From NCBI RefSeq assembly GCF_016901015.1, contig NZ_JAFEUP010000004.1:1-64000 (forward strand): DNA of 64,000 nt, written 5' to 3'. A model generated the notes under the pieces. That model made no database searches, had not been told where the DNA came from, and saw only the letters and a program-made list of their open reading frames with translations. This stretch comes from Zestomonas insulae (GTDB taxonomy: Bacteria; Pseudomonadota; Gammaproteobacteria; Pseudomonadales; Pseudomonadaceae). Positions within the stretch are counted from its first letter, which is position 1. Every line of letters begins with the position of its first letter. Made by a program: the position numbers and the translations under genes. This document shows positions 54,127 through 63,535 of this stretch, piece by piece.

Positions 54127-55512
54127 ATGGATTTCCTCCCTCTGTTCCACAACCTCAAGGGTCGCTCGGTATTGGTGGTGGGCGGTGGTGAGGTCGGGCT
54201 GCGCAAGGCGCGCCTACTGGCTGACGCTGGCGCCTACTTGCGCGTGGTCGCTCCGGAGGTGCTCCCCGAGCTGCAGCAACTGGTCGCCGCGCAGCACGGT
54301 GAAACGCACCGGCGCGGCTACTTCGCCGCCGACCTCTCCGGCGTGGTGCTGGTGATCGCCGCGACGGACGACGAGGTGTTGAACGCGCAGATTTCCGCCG
54401 AGGCCCAGGCGCTGGGGATTCCGGTCAACGTGGTGGACGCGCCGAAGCTGTGCAGCGTGATCTTTCCGGCGATCGTCGACCGTTCGCCGTTGATCGTCGC
54501 CGTGACCAGCGGTGGTGATGCGCCGGTCCTGGCGCGGTTGATCCGAGCCAAGATCGAGACCTGGATTCCCGCCACCTATGGCCAGTTGGCCGGCTTGGCC
54601 AAGCGCTTTCGGGCCCGGGTGAAGGCGCTGTTTCCTGACGTGCAGCAGCGTCGCGTGTTCTGGGAAGACGTGTTTCAGGGGCAGGTTGCCGAAAGCGTGT
54701 TCGCCGGCAAGCTGGGCGAGGGCGAGCGCCTACTCGAAGCCAAGCTGGCCGGCGCCGCTCCGCGGTCGCTGGGCGAGGTATATCTGGTCGGGGCCGGGCC
54801 GGGTGATCCGGATCTGCTCACTTTCCGCGCCCTGCGCCTAATGCAGCAGGCCGACGTGGTGCTCTACGACCGCCTGGTGGCCCCGGCGATCATTGAACTG
54901 TGCCGTCGCGACGCCGAGCGCATCTACGTTGGCAAGCAGCGCGCCGAGCACGCCTTGCCGCAGGAGCAGATCAACAGCCGCTTGGTCGAGCTGGCCAAGC
55001 AGGGCAAGCGCGTGCTGCGCTTGAAAGGCGGGGATCCGTTCATCTTCGGGCGCGGCGGCGAAGAGATCGAAGAGCTGGCGGCTCACGGCATTCCCTTCCA
55101 GGTCGTGCCAGGTATCACCGCGGCCAGCGGTTGCGCGGCCTACGCCGGTATCCCATTGACCCACCGCGACCACGCGCAATCGGTGCGCTTCGTCACCGGC
55201 CATCTGAAGGACGGCAGCTGCGATCTGCCGTGGGCCGATCTGGTCGCGCCTGGGCAGACGTTGGTGTTCTACATGGGCCTGGTCGGCTTGCCGGTGATCT
55301 GTGCGGAGCTGATCCGCCACGGCCGCGCGGCGAACACGCCGGCGGCGCTGGTGCAGCAGGGCACCACGCGCAATCAGCGGGTGTTCACCGGCACTCTCAG
55401 CGACCTGCCGAGCCTGGTCGCCGAGCATGAAGTGCATGCGCCGACGCTGGTGATTGTCGGCGAGGTGGTGCAGTTGCGCGACAAGCTGGCGTGGTTCGAA
55501 GGCGCTCAGTAA
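54127..55512 (+). CDS. cysG: Siroheme synthase CysG (multifunctional)
   Basis: A 461-residue fused enzyme. The N-terminal half (residues 1-about 210) is the precorrin-2 dehydrogenase/sirohydrochlorin ferrochelatase domain with the NAD motif [15 protein letters not shown]. The C-terminal half is uroporphyrinogen-III methyltransferase with [25 protein letters not shown] and [15 protein letters not shown]. It makes siroheme for sulfite and nitrite reductases. It converges with the next minus-strand gene (4 bp between stops). Confidence 0.96.
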   Translation: MDFLPLFHNLKGRSVLVVGGGEVGLRKARLLADAGAYLRVVAPEVLPELQQLVAAQHGETHRRGYFAADLSGVVLVIAATDDEVLNAQISAEAQALGIPVNVVDAPKLCSVIFPAIVDRSPLIVAVTSGGDAPVLARLIRAKIETWIPATYGQLAGLAKRFRARVKALFPDVQQRRVFWEDVFQGQVAESVFAGKLGEGERLLEAKLAGAAPRSLGEVYLVGAGPGDPDLLTFRALRLMQQADVVLYDRLVAPAIIELCRRDAERIYVGKQRAEHALPQEQINSRLVELAKQGKRVLRLKGGDPFIFGRGGEEIEELAAHGIPFQVVPGITAASGCAAYAGIPLTHRDHAQSVRFVTGHLKDGSCDLPWADLVAPGQTLVFYMGLVGLPVICAELIRHGRAANTPAALVQQGTTRNQRVFTGTLSDLPSLVAEHEVHAPTLVIVGEVVQLRDKLAWFEGAQ

Positions 55513-55516
55513 GCCT

Positions 55517-56518
55517 TTAGCCGTTGCGCGCGATGCCGCGTCCCGGCAAGCGGGCGCGATCGTGCGACGCATCGAAGTCCAACTGCGGTCCGAGCGGCAC
55601 CACGCCGGTCGGGTTGATGGTGCGATGGCTGGCGTAGTAGTGATGCTTGATGTGCTCGAAGTCCACGGTCTGCGCCACGTCCGGCCATTGATACAGCTCG
55701 CGCAGCCAGTTCGACAGATTGGGGTAGTCGGCGATGCGCTGGCGGTTGCACTTGAAGTGGCCGTGGTACACCGCGTCGAAGCGAATCAGCGTGGTGAACA
55801 GCCGCCAGTCGGCCTCGGTGAGTAGCTCGCCTGTGAGATAGCGCCGCTCGCCTAGGCGAGCTTCCAGCCACTCGAGCTCATCGAACAGGGTGATGAACGC
55901 CTCTTCATAGGCTTCCTGCGTGGTGGCAAAGCCCGCCCGGTACACGCCGTTGTTGATTGCCGGGTAAATGCGCGCGTTGAGCGCGTCGATCTCTTCGCGT
56001 AGTTCGCGCGGGTAGAGGTCCAGGCGATTGCCGGTCAGCCCGTCGAACGCGCTGTTGAACATGCGGATGATTTCCGCCGACTCGTTGCTGACGATGCACC
56101 GCCGCTGTTTGTCCCAGAGCAGCGGCACGGTGACGCGTCCGCTGTAATGCGGGTCGTCGAGGGTGTAGCGCTGGTGCAGGTAGGTCAGCGCGTCGAGGCC
56201 GTCGCCGCTGGAGCCATGGTCGACGTCGAAGGTCCAGCCCTGTTCACCCATCAGCCAGCTGACCACGGAGACGTCGATCAGCCCCTCGAGGCCTTTGAGC
56301 TGTCGGAAGATCAGCGTGCGGTGCGCCCAGGGGCAGGCAAGCGACACGAACAGGTGATGGCGGCCGGCTTCGGCCGGAAAGCCAGCTTCGCCACTAGGGC
56401 CAGCGCTGCCGTCGGCGGTGATCCAGTTGCGCCGCTGCGCGTCCTCGCGGCGGAAGCGTCCATCGCGCTTGGTGTCGTACCACTGGTCACGCCATTGTCC
56501 GTCGATCAGCAGGCCCAT
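55517..56518 (-). CDS. Glutathionyl-hydroquinone reductase (Xi-class GST, YqjG/Ecm4 type)
   Basis: A 333-residue glutathione S-transferase-like protein. The catalytic Cys lies in VSLACPWAHRTLIFRQLKGL, typical of Xi-class enzymes that remove glutathione from glutathionyl-hydroquinones. The C-terminal all-helical GST domain includes EWLEARLGERRYLTGE and IRFDAVYHGHFKCN. Cytosolic. It is transcribed alone, convergent with cysG. Confidence 0.9.
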   Translation of the reverse strand: MGLLIDGQWRDQWYDTKRDGRFRREDAQRRNWITADGSAGPSGEAGFPAEAGRHHLFVSLACPWAHRTLIFRQLKGLEGLIDVSVVSWLMGEQGWTFDVDHGSSGDGLDALTYLHQRYTLDDPHYSGRVTVPLLWDKQRRCIVSNESAEIIRMFNSAFDGLTGNRLDLYPRELREEIDALNARIYPAINNGVYRAGFATTQEAYEEAFITLFDELEWLEARLGERRYLTGELLTEADWRLFTTLIRFDAVYHGHFKCNRQRIADYPNLSNWLRELYQWPDVAQTVDFEHIKHHYYASHRTINPTGVVPLGPQLDFDASHDRARLPGRGIARNG

Positions 56519-56605
56519 GGAGGTGCCCTCGCGTTCGTGTAAGTGACTTGAGTCTAAGTCAGCTTGCTCGAACTAATCGCGAAAAAAGCGGCGCATTTCA
56601 ATCGA

Positions 56606-57604
56606 TTAAATCGATCTGTCGCGCGCGCTCCAGTACTCAGCGGCCCGCGCGAACGCCTCTTCCTGAGAGACCCCCAAGCCACGCAGCGCCAGGGCCATGG
56701 TCGCCTGAACGGCCAGCAGACCGTAGGCGTCATCCACATCGCCACGCCAGACGACTTGCAGTTGGGCGGGGTCCAGTTGTTCGGGTTTGACATGCCGCAG
56801 CGGCGACAGCGGCGCCCATTCCTCGTCCCAGCTGACACCAGCGGTGGCCCCGAACAGATGGCTGCGCGCGTCCGGGTTGATCTCGATCTCGCCGCCTTCG
56901 CCCTTGATCACCAGCGCGGTATCGCCGAGCAGGCGACTGGCCTCGCGGTGCTGCTCCTGGTAACCGGGGTGGAAGATGCTCTGCAGACCGCAGCGCGCCT
57001 GCAGCGGGTTGAGGATGCGTGCCAGCGAGTGGATCGGCGAGCGTAGGCCGAGGGTGTTGCGCAGGTCGATCATGCGTTGCAGGCGCGGCATCCAGTCGAC
57101 CAGCGGGTGGAAGGCCAGGTGCTGCTGGTCGAGGGCGTGCGCTACCGCGGCCCAGTCGCGGCACAGCGGAATGTTCAGTGCCTCGAGCAGCTGCTCGCTG
57201 TACAGGCGCCCGGCGGTATGGGCGCCGCCGCCGTGCAGGTAGATGCGCAGTCCCTGGCCGGCCAGGCACTTGGCGGCCAGCAGGTACCAGGGCAGGTGCC
57301 GCTTCTTGCCGGCGTAGGTGGGCCAATCGAGGTCGACCGCAATCGCCGGGGCATCCAGGCGCTCACGCACGGCCTCGGTGAAGCCGGCCAGCTCCTCGGC
57401 GTTCTCCTCCTTGTGGCGCAGCAGCATCAGGAAGGCGCCAAGCTGGGTCTCTTCGACGCTGCCGTCGAGCAACATGCCCATCGCTGCGCGGGCCTCGTCG
57501 CGCGTCAGGTCGCGCGCGCCGCGCTTGCCCTTGCCAAGAATGCGGACGAACTGGGCGAAGGGGTGTTCCTCTGGCGTGACCAAGGTGAGCGGCGCGGCGG
57601 TCAT
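56606..57604 (-). CDS. TrpD2/YbiB-type glycosyl transferase family protein
   Basis: A 332-residue protein of the nucleoside phosphorylase/anthranilate phosphoribosyltransferase-like family. The N-terminal helical bundle (about 10-75, RILGKGKRGARDLTRDEA) and alpha/beta domain (GGGAHTAGR and LRNTLGLRSPIHSLARILNP) are present. This branch (TrpD2; YbiB in E. coli) lacks anthranilate activity and binds nucleic acids. It overlaps the tusE stop by four bases, so it is probably the last gene of the tus operon. Function in this operon is unknown. Confidence 0.82.
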   Translation of the reverse strand: MTAAPLTLVTPEEHPFAQFVRILGKGKRGARDLTRDEARAAMGMLLDGSVEETQLGAFLMLLRHKEENAEELAGFTEAVRERLDAPAIAVDLDWPTYAGKKRHLPWYLLAAKCLAGQGLRIYLHGGGAHTAGRLYSEQLLEALNIPLCRDWAAVAHALDQQHLAFHPLVDWMPRLQRMIDLRNTLGLRSPIHSLARILNPLQARCGLQSIFHPGYQEQHREASRLLGDTALVIKGEGGEIEINPDARSHLFGATAGVSWDEEWAPLSPLRHVKPEQLDPAQLQVVWRGDVDDAYGLLAVQATMALALRGLGVSQEEAFARAAEYWSARDRSI

Positions 57605-57936
57605 AGGCAATTCGTCGGTTTCGGTAGGCCCGCCAGCTTGGCGGCCAGTTTGGCTGGAGTGCCCTTGAACAGGCCGTTGAGGTGCAGGCTATTGCCTTTC
57701 TCGGGGCCGAGCTTGAGGGCGATGTATTTGATCAGCGGCCGGGTTGCCGGCGAGAGCTGGAACTCGGCATAGAAGCCGCGCAGCAGCTCGAGAATCTCCC
57801 AGTGCGCGGCAGTCAGCACGATCTCCTCCTGCTCGGCAAGCGCACTCGCCACCTCAGGAGCCCAGTCCTGCAGGTCGACCAGGTAGCCGTCCTTGTCCAG
57901 CGCAATGCGGCGCCCCGCGACAGTCAGTGCACTCAT
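57601..57936 (-). CDS. tusE: Sulfurtransferase TusE (DsrC family)
   Basis: A 111-residue DsrC-like protein with the penultimate reactive Cys (C-terminal PKPTNCL). TusE takes persulfide sulfur from TusBCD and passes it to MnmA for tRNA 2-thiolation. ATG 57936 (MSALTVAGRR) was preferred over an upstream non-ATG codon. It overlaps tusB by four bases. Confidence 0.93.
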   Translation of the reverse strand: MSALTVAGRRIALDKDGYLVDLQDWAPEVASALAEQEEIVLTAAHWEILELLRGFYAEFQLSPATRPLIKYIALKLGPEKGNSLHLNGLFKGTPAKLAAKLAGLPKPTNCL

Positions 57937-58232
57937 AGCCAACTGTTGACCTTGTCGTAACGGGTGCAGAGCTCGACGAAGGCGGGATAGTCGAGCGCCT
58001 CGAGACGGGGTGGAGCAGACAAGCCACGGGCCTGCAGATCCTCGTCGAGGGCGTACAGCTTCACTCTCTCGGAGATCAGCGTCAGCGCCTGTAGCTGCAC
58101 GGTGCCGGGTTGCACGGCATAGGCGGCGTCCCCGGTGAGGAGTAGACCGTCGTGCGCGCCCAGCAGGTGCAGGCAGCTGGTCAACCGGCTGTCGCTGAAT
58201 GGCGAATGGGAAAGGATGTGCAGGGTAGCCAT
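57933..58232 (-). CDS. tusB: Sulfurtransferase complex subunit TusB
   Basis: A 99-residue DsrH-family protein (ATLHILSHSPFSDSRLTSCL at the N-terminus). TusB, TusC and TusD form a heterohexamer in sulfur relay. It overlaps tusC by one base and tusE by four, forming a tight operon. Confidence 0.9.
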   Translation of the reverse strand: MATLHILSHSPFSDSRLTSCLHLLGAHDGLLLTGDAAYAVQPGTVQLQALTLISERVKLYALDEDLQARGLSAPPRLEALDYPAFVELCTRYDKVNSWL

Positions 58233-58591
58233 CAGAGGGTAATCACCTGGTCGTAACGATCGATCAGTGCGGTCAGCGCAACGTCATCCAGCACCTGGAC
58301 CGCCAGGCTCAAGGCCGACGCATTCAGGCCTCGCTCGCCAAGGCTGCGCGCGGCGGCGAAGAGCGACTCCACGCCGAACAGCGGCAGCGCCTGCAGATTG
58401 GCGCTGAGGTCCTTCTGCTGTAGCTGGCCGGGCTGCTGGGCAGGGGCCAGCTGAAAGACGCCATCATCGAGGAACAGCATGCCGATCGGCAGGTCATAGG
58501 CGCCGCCGGCCAGCGCGATGTCCAGCGCTTCGCGTGCCGCCGGGCCGGCCCAGGGTGCCTGGCGGCTGATGATCAACAGCGACTTGGCCAT
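58232..58591 (-). CDS. tusC: Sulfurtransferase complex subunit TusC
   Basis: A 119-residue DsrF/DsrE-like subunit with the SLLIISRQAPWAGPAAREAL start and GMLFLDDGVFQL strand typical of the family. It has no required Cys in this position and acts as a structural partner of TusB and TusD. Starts one base after the tusD stop. Confidence 0.9.
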   Translation of the reverse strand: MAKSLLIISRQAPWAGPAAREALDIALAGGAYDLPIGMLFLDDGVFQLAPAQQPGQLQQKDLSANLQALPLFGVESLFAAARSLGERGLNASALSLAVQVLDDVALTALIDRYDQVITL

Positions 58592-58592
58592 C

Positions 58593-58985
58593 TCAGTTGC
58601 CTCCGAAGCAGATCAGGCGATCGGCCAGTTGCGCGGCTTCGTGAAGCTGGCCGAGACCGGACAATTCCCACGGCCGCTCGAGGTTGGCGGCATTGCGTTC
58701 GTAGCGGCGCGCCTCTTCATCATTCAGCACGCCACGGCGCAGGGCCGCGGCAATGCATACGACCCCGTCGAGCTGGCGGCCGCTGACGAAGCTCCGCCAC
58801 TCGGCGGCGGCATCCAGCTCATCCTGGGGCGCGACAATGCTCGCCGACGCGCTGTGCACACCGTCCTGATAGAAGAACAAACGCACGATCTCGTGACCTC
58901 CGTCCACCACCGCCTGGGCGAAGCGCAAGGCGCGTCGGGAGGAGGGGGCATGGGGCGGGGAGAACAGGGCAATGGCGAATTTCAT
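58593..58985 (-). CDS. tusD: Sulfurtransferase complex subunit TusD
   Basis: A 130-residue DsrE-family protein. The catalytic Cys lies in LDGVVCIAAALRRGVL, followed by the family end around LICFGGN. It receives sulfur from TusA. The frame is open upstream, but ATG 58985 (MKFAIALFS) gives the normal length. It is the first gene of tusD-tusC-tusB-tusE-trpD2. Confidence 0.92.
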   Translation of the reverse strand: MKFAIALFSPPHAPSSRRALRFAQAVVDGGHEIVRLFFYQDGVHSASASIVAPQDELDAAAEWRSFVSGRQLDGVVCIAAALRRGVLNDEEARRYERNAANLERPWELSGLGQLHEAAQLADRLICFGGN

Positions 58986-59045
58986 GATGTTCCCAGGCGC
59001 AGCGAATCTGCCGGAATGATACCGAAGATGCGCGGCGCAGGCATG

Positions 59046-59069
59046 AAAAAGCCCGCCGGAGCGGGCTTT
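59046..59069 (-). terminator. Terminator after yccA
   Basis: The stem GCCCGC-CGGA-GCGGGC is followed by TTTTT on the minus strand, about 20 bp after the yccA stop. Confidence 0.8.
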
Positions 59070-59085
59070 GTCGGTGGGGCATGGA

Positions 59086-59754
59086 TCAGTCGTCGCTGCC
59101 CATGATGCCGAACAGCTGCAGCAGGCTGACGAACAGGTTATAGATCGACACGTACAGGCTGATCGTCGCCATGATGTAGTTGCGCTCGCCGCCGTGGATG
59201 ATCGCGCTGGTCTGGAACAGGATGCAGGCCGACGAGAACAGCACGAAGCCGGCGCTGATCGCCAGTTGCAGGCCGCTGATCTGGAAGAACAGGCTGACCA
59301 GCACTGCACCGAGCAGGACGAAGAAGCCGGCGGTGATGAAGCCGCTGAGGAAGCTCATGTCCTTGCGGGTAGTCAGCACATAGGCGGACAGGCCGCAGAA
59401 GACCAGAGCGGTCATGGCGAAGGCAGCGGTCACCACTTCGGCGCCACCGCTCATACCGAGGTAGCGGTTGAGGATCGGGCCGAGGGTGAAGCCCATGAAG
59501 CCGGTCAGAGCGAAGGTGCTGACTAGACCCCACGCCGAGTTACGCAGCTTGGTGGTAAGGAAGAACAGGCCGTAGAAGCCGATCAGCAGCACGAAGACGT
59601 TCATGTGGCGAACGTTCATCTGCTGGGCGACGTAAGCCATTACCCCGCTGAAGGCCAAGGTGAGGGCGAGGAGGCCGTAGGTATTGCGCAGAACGCGGCT
59701 GACCTCGCCCTGCGCGGCTTGCGTCTGGTTGAGGACGTAATCTTGTTCGTGCAT
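59086..59754 (-). CDS. yccA: Bax inhibitor-1/YccA family membrane protein
   Basis: A 222-residue protein with seven predicted membrane helices of the TMBIM/BI-1 fold. Conserved C-terminal Asp/Gly region (YVSIYNLFVSLLQLFGIMG) is present. E. coli YccA modulates FtsH protease. The order tus genes-yccA-tRNA-Ser(UGA) is also found in E. coli, which supports the name. It is divergent from the tRNA gene. Confidence 0.9.
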   Translation of the reverse strand: MHEQDYVLNQTQAAQGEVSRVLRNTYGLLALTLAFSGVMAYVAQQMNVRHMNVFVLLIGFYGLFFLTTKLRNSAWGLVSTFALTGFMGFTLGPILNRYLGMSGGAEVVTAAFAMTALVFCGLSAYVLTTRKDMSFLSGFITAGFFVLLGAVLVSLFFQISGLQLAISAGFVLFSSACILFQTSAIIHGGERNYIMATISLYVSIYNLFVSLLQLFGIMGSDD

Positions 59755-59837
59755 GGCATGCTCTCCTGGGCGTGAAGTCCAAATCCGTAGTTGCCTGGCA
59801 TCATAGCAAAGCCCCGCGCCAGGCCAACGGCGAGAGT

Positions 59838-59865
59838 TTGACAGTGTGTTTCCTTTCGGTAAGAT
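59838..59865 (+). promoter_or_regulatory. Stable-RNA promoter of tRNA-Ser
   Basis: TTGACA (59838-59843), 16 bp, TAAGAT (59860-59865), then a GC-rich discriminator. This is typical of growth-rate-controlled stable-RNA promoters. Confidence 0.8.
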
Positions 59866-59883
59866 GGCGGCCCCGCGTTACCT

Positions 59884-59973
59884 GCGGAAGTGTGGCCGAG
59901 TGGTTTAAGGCAGCGGTCTTGAAAACCGCCGGGTGTAACAGCCCCCAGAGTTCGAATCTCTGCGCTTCCGCCA
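59884..59973 (+). tRNA. tRNA-Ser (anticodon UGA)
   Basis: A 90-nt class II tRNA. Acceptor GGAAGTG pairs with CGCTTCC, anticodon TGA lies in CTTGAAAAC, a long variable arm is present, the T-loop is TTCGAAT, and CCA is encoded. Same neighbour (yccA) as serT in E. coli. Confidence 0.97.
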
Positions 59974-60131
59974 TTTCTCTCCTCGCATATCCCCTTCCTT
60001 GTTTGGTTTCTGGCGCTTGTCTTTTGACTACTGTGCGCCAAACTAGGTCCAGCCTGCAGATTTTGATAAGGTTGCCGACACACAAGAATTACCGCTGCAG
60101 GGAGCGGCCCCTGACGTGCATGAGGTGTCGT

Positions 60132-60776
60132 TTGATTAAGGTCTTAGTGGTCGATGACCACGATCTGGTGCGTACCGGCATTACGCGTATGCTGGCCGAT
60201 ATCGACGGGCTACAAGTGGTAGGGCAGGCCGACTCCGGCGAGGCATCGCTGCTGAAGGCGCGTGAGCTCAAACCCGACGTGGTGCTGATGGACATCAAGA
60301 TGCCCGGCATCGGTGGCCTGGAAGCAACCCGCAAACTCCTGCGCAGTCATCCTGACCTGAAGGTCATCGCAGTCACCGCCTGCGAAGACGACCCGTTTCC
60401 GACGCGCCTGCTGCAGGCCGGTGCCGCCGGCTATCTGACCAAGGGCGCGGCCCTCGAAGAGATGGTGCAAGCCATCCGTCTGGTGTTCGCCGGACAGCGC
60501 TTCATCAGCCCGCAGATCGCTCAGCAGCTTGCGCTGAAGCCGTTCCAGCCGCAGCAGAACGGTTCGCCGTTCGATCTGCTGTCGGAGCGCGAAATCCAGA
60601 TTGCGCTGATGATCGCCGACTGCCAGAAGGTGCAGAGCATCTCTGACAAGCTGTGCCTGTCGCCGAAAACGGTGAACACCTACCGTTACCGCATCTTCGA
60701 AAAACTGGCGATCACCAGCGACGTGGAGCTGGCGCTGTTGGCCGTGCGCCACGGCATGGTCGACGCCACGAGCTGA
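60132..60776 (+). CDS. gacA: Response regulator GacA
   Basis: A 214-residue LuxR/FixJ-type regulator. The receiver has the DD pair in [11 protein letters not shown], the phospho-acceptor Asp in [10 protein letters not shown], and the Lys in YLTKGAA. The C-terminal HTH is [16 protein letters not shown] followed by [19 protein letters not shown]. It starts at TTG 60132, with GAGGTG five bases before it, as is typical for Pseudomonas gacA. With GacS it drives RsmY/RsmZ RNAs. It is followed one base later by uvrC. Confidence 0.96.
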   Translation: MIKVLVVDDHDLVRTGITRMLADIDGLQVVGQADSGEASLLKARELKPDVVLMDIKMPGIGGLEATRKLLRSHPDLKVIAVTACEDDPFPTRLLQAGAAGYLTKGAALEEMVQAIRLVFAGQRFISPQIAQQLALKPFQPQQNGSPFDLLSEREIQIALMIADCQKVQSISDKLCLSPKTVNTYRYRIFEKLAITSDVELALLAVRHGMVDATS

Positions 60777-60777
60777 G

Positions 60778-62601
60778 ATGAGCGCACCTTTCGACGCCTC
60801 GGCCTTCCTCAATACCTGTACCGGCCGCCCCGGCGTTTACCGGATGTTCGATGAGGGCGGCAAGCTCCTCTATGTCGGTAAAGCCAAGAACCTCAAGAAG
60901 CGCTTGGCGAGCTACTTCCGCAAGACCGGCTTGGCGCCGAAGACGGCGGCGCTGGTCGGCAAGATCGTCCAGGTCGAAACCACCATCACCGCCAACGAAA
61001 CCGAGGCGCTGCTGCTTGAGCAGACGCTGATCAAGGAATGGCGGCCGCCGTATAACATCCTGCTGCGCGACGATAAGTCGTATCCCTACGTCTTCCTCTC
61101 TGATGGCGACTTTCCGCGCCTCGGCATCCATCGTGGGGCGAAAAAGCAGAAGGGCCGCTACTTCGGTCCTTATCCAAGCGCCGGTGCGATCCGCGAGAGT
61201 CTGGCCCTGCTGCAGAAGGCCTTTCAGGTCCGCCAGTGCGAGGACAGCTACTTCAAGAACCGTACCCGGCCCTGCCTTCAGTACCAGATCAAGCGCTGCA
61301 AGGGGCCCTGTGTCGATTTGATCGAGCCGGGCGAGTACGCCGAAGACGTGCGCCATTCGGTGATGTTCCTCGAGGGGCGCAGCAATGCGCTGAGCGAAGA
61401 ACTGTCGAGTTCGATGGAGCAGGCCGCAGCGGTGCTGGATTTTGAGCGCGCTGCCGAGTTGCGCGATCAGATCGGCGTACTGCGTCGGGTGCAGGATCAG
61501 CAGAGCATGGAAGGTGGCACCGGCGACGTTGATGTCGTGGCCGCCACGGTCAACCCCGGTGGCGCCTGCGTACACCTGATCAGCGTGCGCGGTGGCCGCG
61601 TGCTGGGGAGCAAGAATTTCTTCCCTCAGGTGGCGATCGAGGAGGGCGTCGACGAAGTGATGTCTGCCTTCCTGGCGCAGTACTACCTGGGCAGCCAGGA
61701 GCGCGAGCTGCCCAGCGAGCTGATCGTCAACGTGGTGCATGACGACTTCGCGGCGCTGATCGAGGCCATTCACGCACTGCGTGACGTCGAGCTGAGCATC
61801 AGCCACCGCGTTCGCGGCACGCGCGCGCGCTGGCAACAACTAGCGGTAACCAATGCCGAGCAGGCGCTGAGTGCGCGCCTGGCTAACCGGCAGCACCTGG
61901 CCGCACGTTTCGACGCCCTTGCCGAAGCCTTGGATCTGGATGAGTCGCCGCAGCGCCTGGAGTGCTTCGATATCAGCCACTCCAGCGGCGAGGCGACGGT
62001 GGCCTCGTGCGTGGTGTTCGGCCCTGAGGGGCCGCTGAAGTCCGACTATCGCCGCTACAACATCGAAGGGGTGACGGCGGGCGATGACTATGCCGCCATG
62101 CGCCAGGCGCTGACGCGTCGCTTCAGCAAGGTCAAGGATGGCGAGGGTAAGTTGCCGGATATCCTGCTGGTCGACGGCGGCAAGGGCCAGCTGGCGATGG
62201 CGCAGGAAGTGCTGCAGGAACTGGCGGTGCCCGAACTGATTCTGCTCGGCGTAGCCAAGGGCGTGACGCGCAAACCCGGCCTGGAAACTCTCTACCTGAA
62301 TGATGCGGCCCATGAGTTCACTCTGCCGGGCACATCGCCGGCGCTGCACCTGATTCAGCAGATCCGTGACGAGTCGCACCGCTTCGCGATCACCGGTCAC
62401 CGCGCCCGCCGCGGCAAGGCGCGTCGCACTTCGAGCCTGGAGGAGGTGGCCGGTGTCGGGCCGAAACGGCGTCGTGAACTGCTCAACCATTTTGGTGGCC
62501 TGCAGGAACTCAACCGCGCCAGTGTCGAAGAAATCGCCAAGGCGCCCGGCATCAGCAAAAAGCTCGCCGAGTCGATTTATGCCGCCTTGCACAGCGAGTA
62601 G
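60778..62601 (+). CDS. uvrC: UvrABC system protein C
   Basis: A 607-residue nucleotide-excision-repair nuclease. The N-terminal GIY-YIG domain ([20 protein letters not shown]) makes the 3' cut. A UVR motif ([18 protein letters not shown]) binds UvrB. The RNase H-like domain with [20 protein letters not shown] makes the 5' cut, and a C-terminal helix-hairpin-helix pair ([18 protein letters not shown]) ends it. Adjacent to gacA in all pseudomonads. Confidence 0.97.
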   Translation: MSAPFDASAFLNTCTGRPGVYRMFDEGGKLLYVGKAKNLKKRLASYFRKTGLAPKTAALVGKIVQVETTITANETEALLLEQTLIKEWRPPYNILLRDDKSYPYVFLSDGDFPRLGIHRGAKKQKGRYFGPYPSAGAIRESLALLQKAFQVRQCEDSYFKNRTRPCLQYQIKRCKGPCVDLIEPGEYAEDVRHSVMFLEGRSNALSEELSSSMEQAAAVLDFERAAELRDQIGVLRRVQDQQSMEGGTGDVDVVAATVNPGGACVHLISVRGGRVLGSKNFFPQVAIEEGVDEVMSAFLAQYYLGSQERELPSELIVNVVHDDFAALIEAIHALRDVELSISHRVRGTRARWQQLAVTNAEQALSARLANRQHLAARFDALAEALDLDESPQRLECFDISHSSGEATVASCVVFGPEGPLKSDYRRYNIEGVTAGDDYAAMRQALTRRFSKVKDGEGKLPDILLVDGGKGQLAMAQEVLQELAVPELILLGVAKGVTRKPGLETLYLNDAAHEFTLPGTSPALHLIQQIRDESHRFAITGHRARRGKARRTSSLEEVAGVGPKRRRELLNHFGGLQELNRASVEEIAKAPGISKKLAESIYAALHSE

Positions 62602-62634
62602 AATGCCCGCTCACCTCGCAGCCCAGATGTGCCG

Positions 62635-63195
62635 ATGAATATCCCCAATCTGATTACCGTTCTGCGCGTTCTCCTGATACCGATCTTTATTCTGCTGTTC
62701 TACCTCCCGTTTACCTGGAGCCATCTCGCGGCCAGCGGCGTCTTTGCGCTCGCGGCGGCGACCGATTGGCTGGATGGTTACCTGGCCCGGCGCCTGGAGC
62801 AAAGCACGCCCTTCGGCGCGTTCCTTGATCCAGTGGCGGACAAGCTGATGGTGGCTGTCGCGCTGGTACTGCTGGTGGAGGAGCACGCGAACATCTGGCT
62901 GACCCTGCCCGCAGCGATCATCATCGGTCGCGAGATCGTGATTTCCGCGCTGCGTGAATGGATGGCTGAGCTGGGCGCGCGCGCGCATGTCGCGGTATCC
63001 AGCTTGGGCAAGTGGAAGACGGCCGCGCAGATGTCGGCGCTGGTCATTCTGCTGGCCAATCCGGCGCTGCTGAATTTCTGGGTGATTGTCGGCTTCACGC
63101 TACTGATCATCGCTGCAGCACTGACCCTGTGGTCGATGTTCAATTACCTGCTTGCTGCCTGGCCGCATCTCCGGACCACCACCGAGAAGAAATAA
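62635..63195 (+). CDS. pgsA: CDP-diacylglycerol--glycerol-3-phosphate 3-phosphatidyltransferase
   Basis: A 186-residue integral inner-membrane enzyme that makes phosphatidylglycerophosphate. The CDP-alcohol phosphotransferase motif is seen as [10 protein letters not shown] followed by [16 protein letters not shown], containing all conserved Asp and Gly residues. ATG 62635 ([10 protein letters not shown]) was preferred over GTG 62629. It is the third gene of gacA-uvrC-pgsA. Confidence 0.95.
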   Translation: MNIPNLITVLRVLLIPIFILLFYLPFTWSHLAASGVFALAAATDWLDGYLARRLEQSTPFGAFLDPVADKLMVAVALVLLVEEHANIWLTLPAAIIIGREIVISALREWMAELGARAHVAVSSLGKWKTAAQMSALVILLANPALLNFWVIVGFTLLIIAAALTLWSMFNYLLAAWPHLRTTTEKK

Positions 63196-63215
63196 AACTT
63201 TTTTGAATCAAAGGG

Positions 63216-63243
63216 TTGACGGGGCGTTCCGATCCTATAGAAT
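63216..63243 (+). promoter_or_regulatory. Promoter of tRNA-Gly/tRNA-Cys
   Basis: TTGACG (63216-63221), 16 bp, TAGAAT (63238-63243), followed by GGCGCCCG discriminator. Confidence 0.75.
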
Positions 63244-63263
63244 GGCGCCCGTCACCAAGACAA

Positions 63264-63339
<76 letters not shown>

Positions 63340-63347
63340 GTTAGTTG

Positions 63348-63378
63348 ACGAAGACGCCGCCTAAAGCGGCGTCTTCGT
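63348..63378 (+). terminator. 13-bp hairpin between tRNA-Gly and tRNA-Cys
   Basis: Arms of 13 bp around loop CTAAA, starting 9 bp after tRNA-Gly. TTT follows, so it could partially terminate or mark an RNase processing site. The tRNA-Cys start lies five bases after the stem. Confidence 0.5.
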
Positions 63379-63382
63379 TTGA

Positions 63383-63456
63383 GGCCGGGTGGCAGAGTGG
63401 TCATGCAGCGGATTGCAAATCCGTGTACGCCGGTTCGATTCCGACCTCGGCCTCCA
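63383..63456 (+). tRNA. tRNA-Cys (anticodon GCA)
   Basis: A 74-nt cloverleaf. Acceptor GGCCGGG pairs with CTCGGCC (one G-T), anticodon GCA lies in ATTGCAAAT, and CCA is encoded. The T stem GCCGG/CCGAC contains one C-A mismatch. Confidence 0.95.
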
Positions 63457-63460
63457 CTAT

Positions 63461-63499
63461 AAAAAAGCCCCGTAGATATTTGATCTACGGGGCTTTTTT
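63461..63499 (+). terminator. Terminator after tRNA-Cys
   Basis: A-run, stem GCCCCGTAGAT, complement, then T-run; a strong intrinsic terminator five bases after the tRNA. Confidence 0.95.
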
Positions 63500-63535
63500 G
63501 TTTGTTTCGAGCGGTGTTCAGGCACGCCTGAACGC

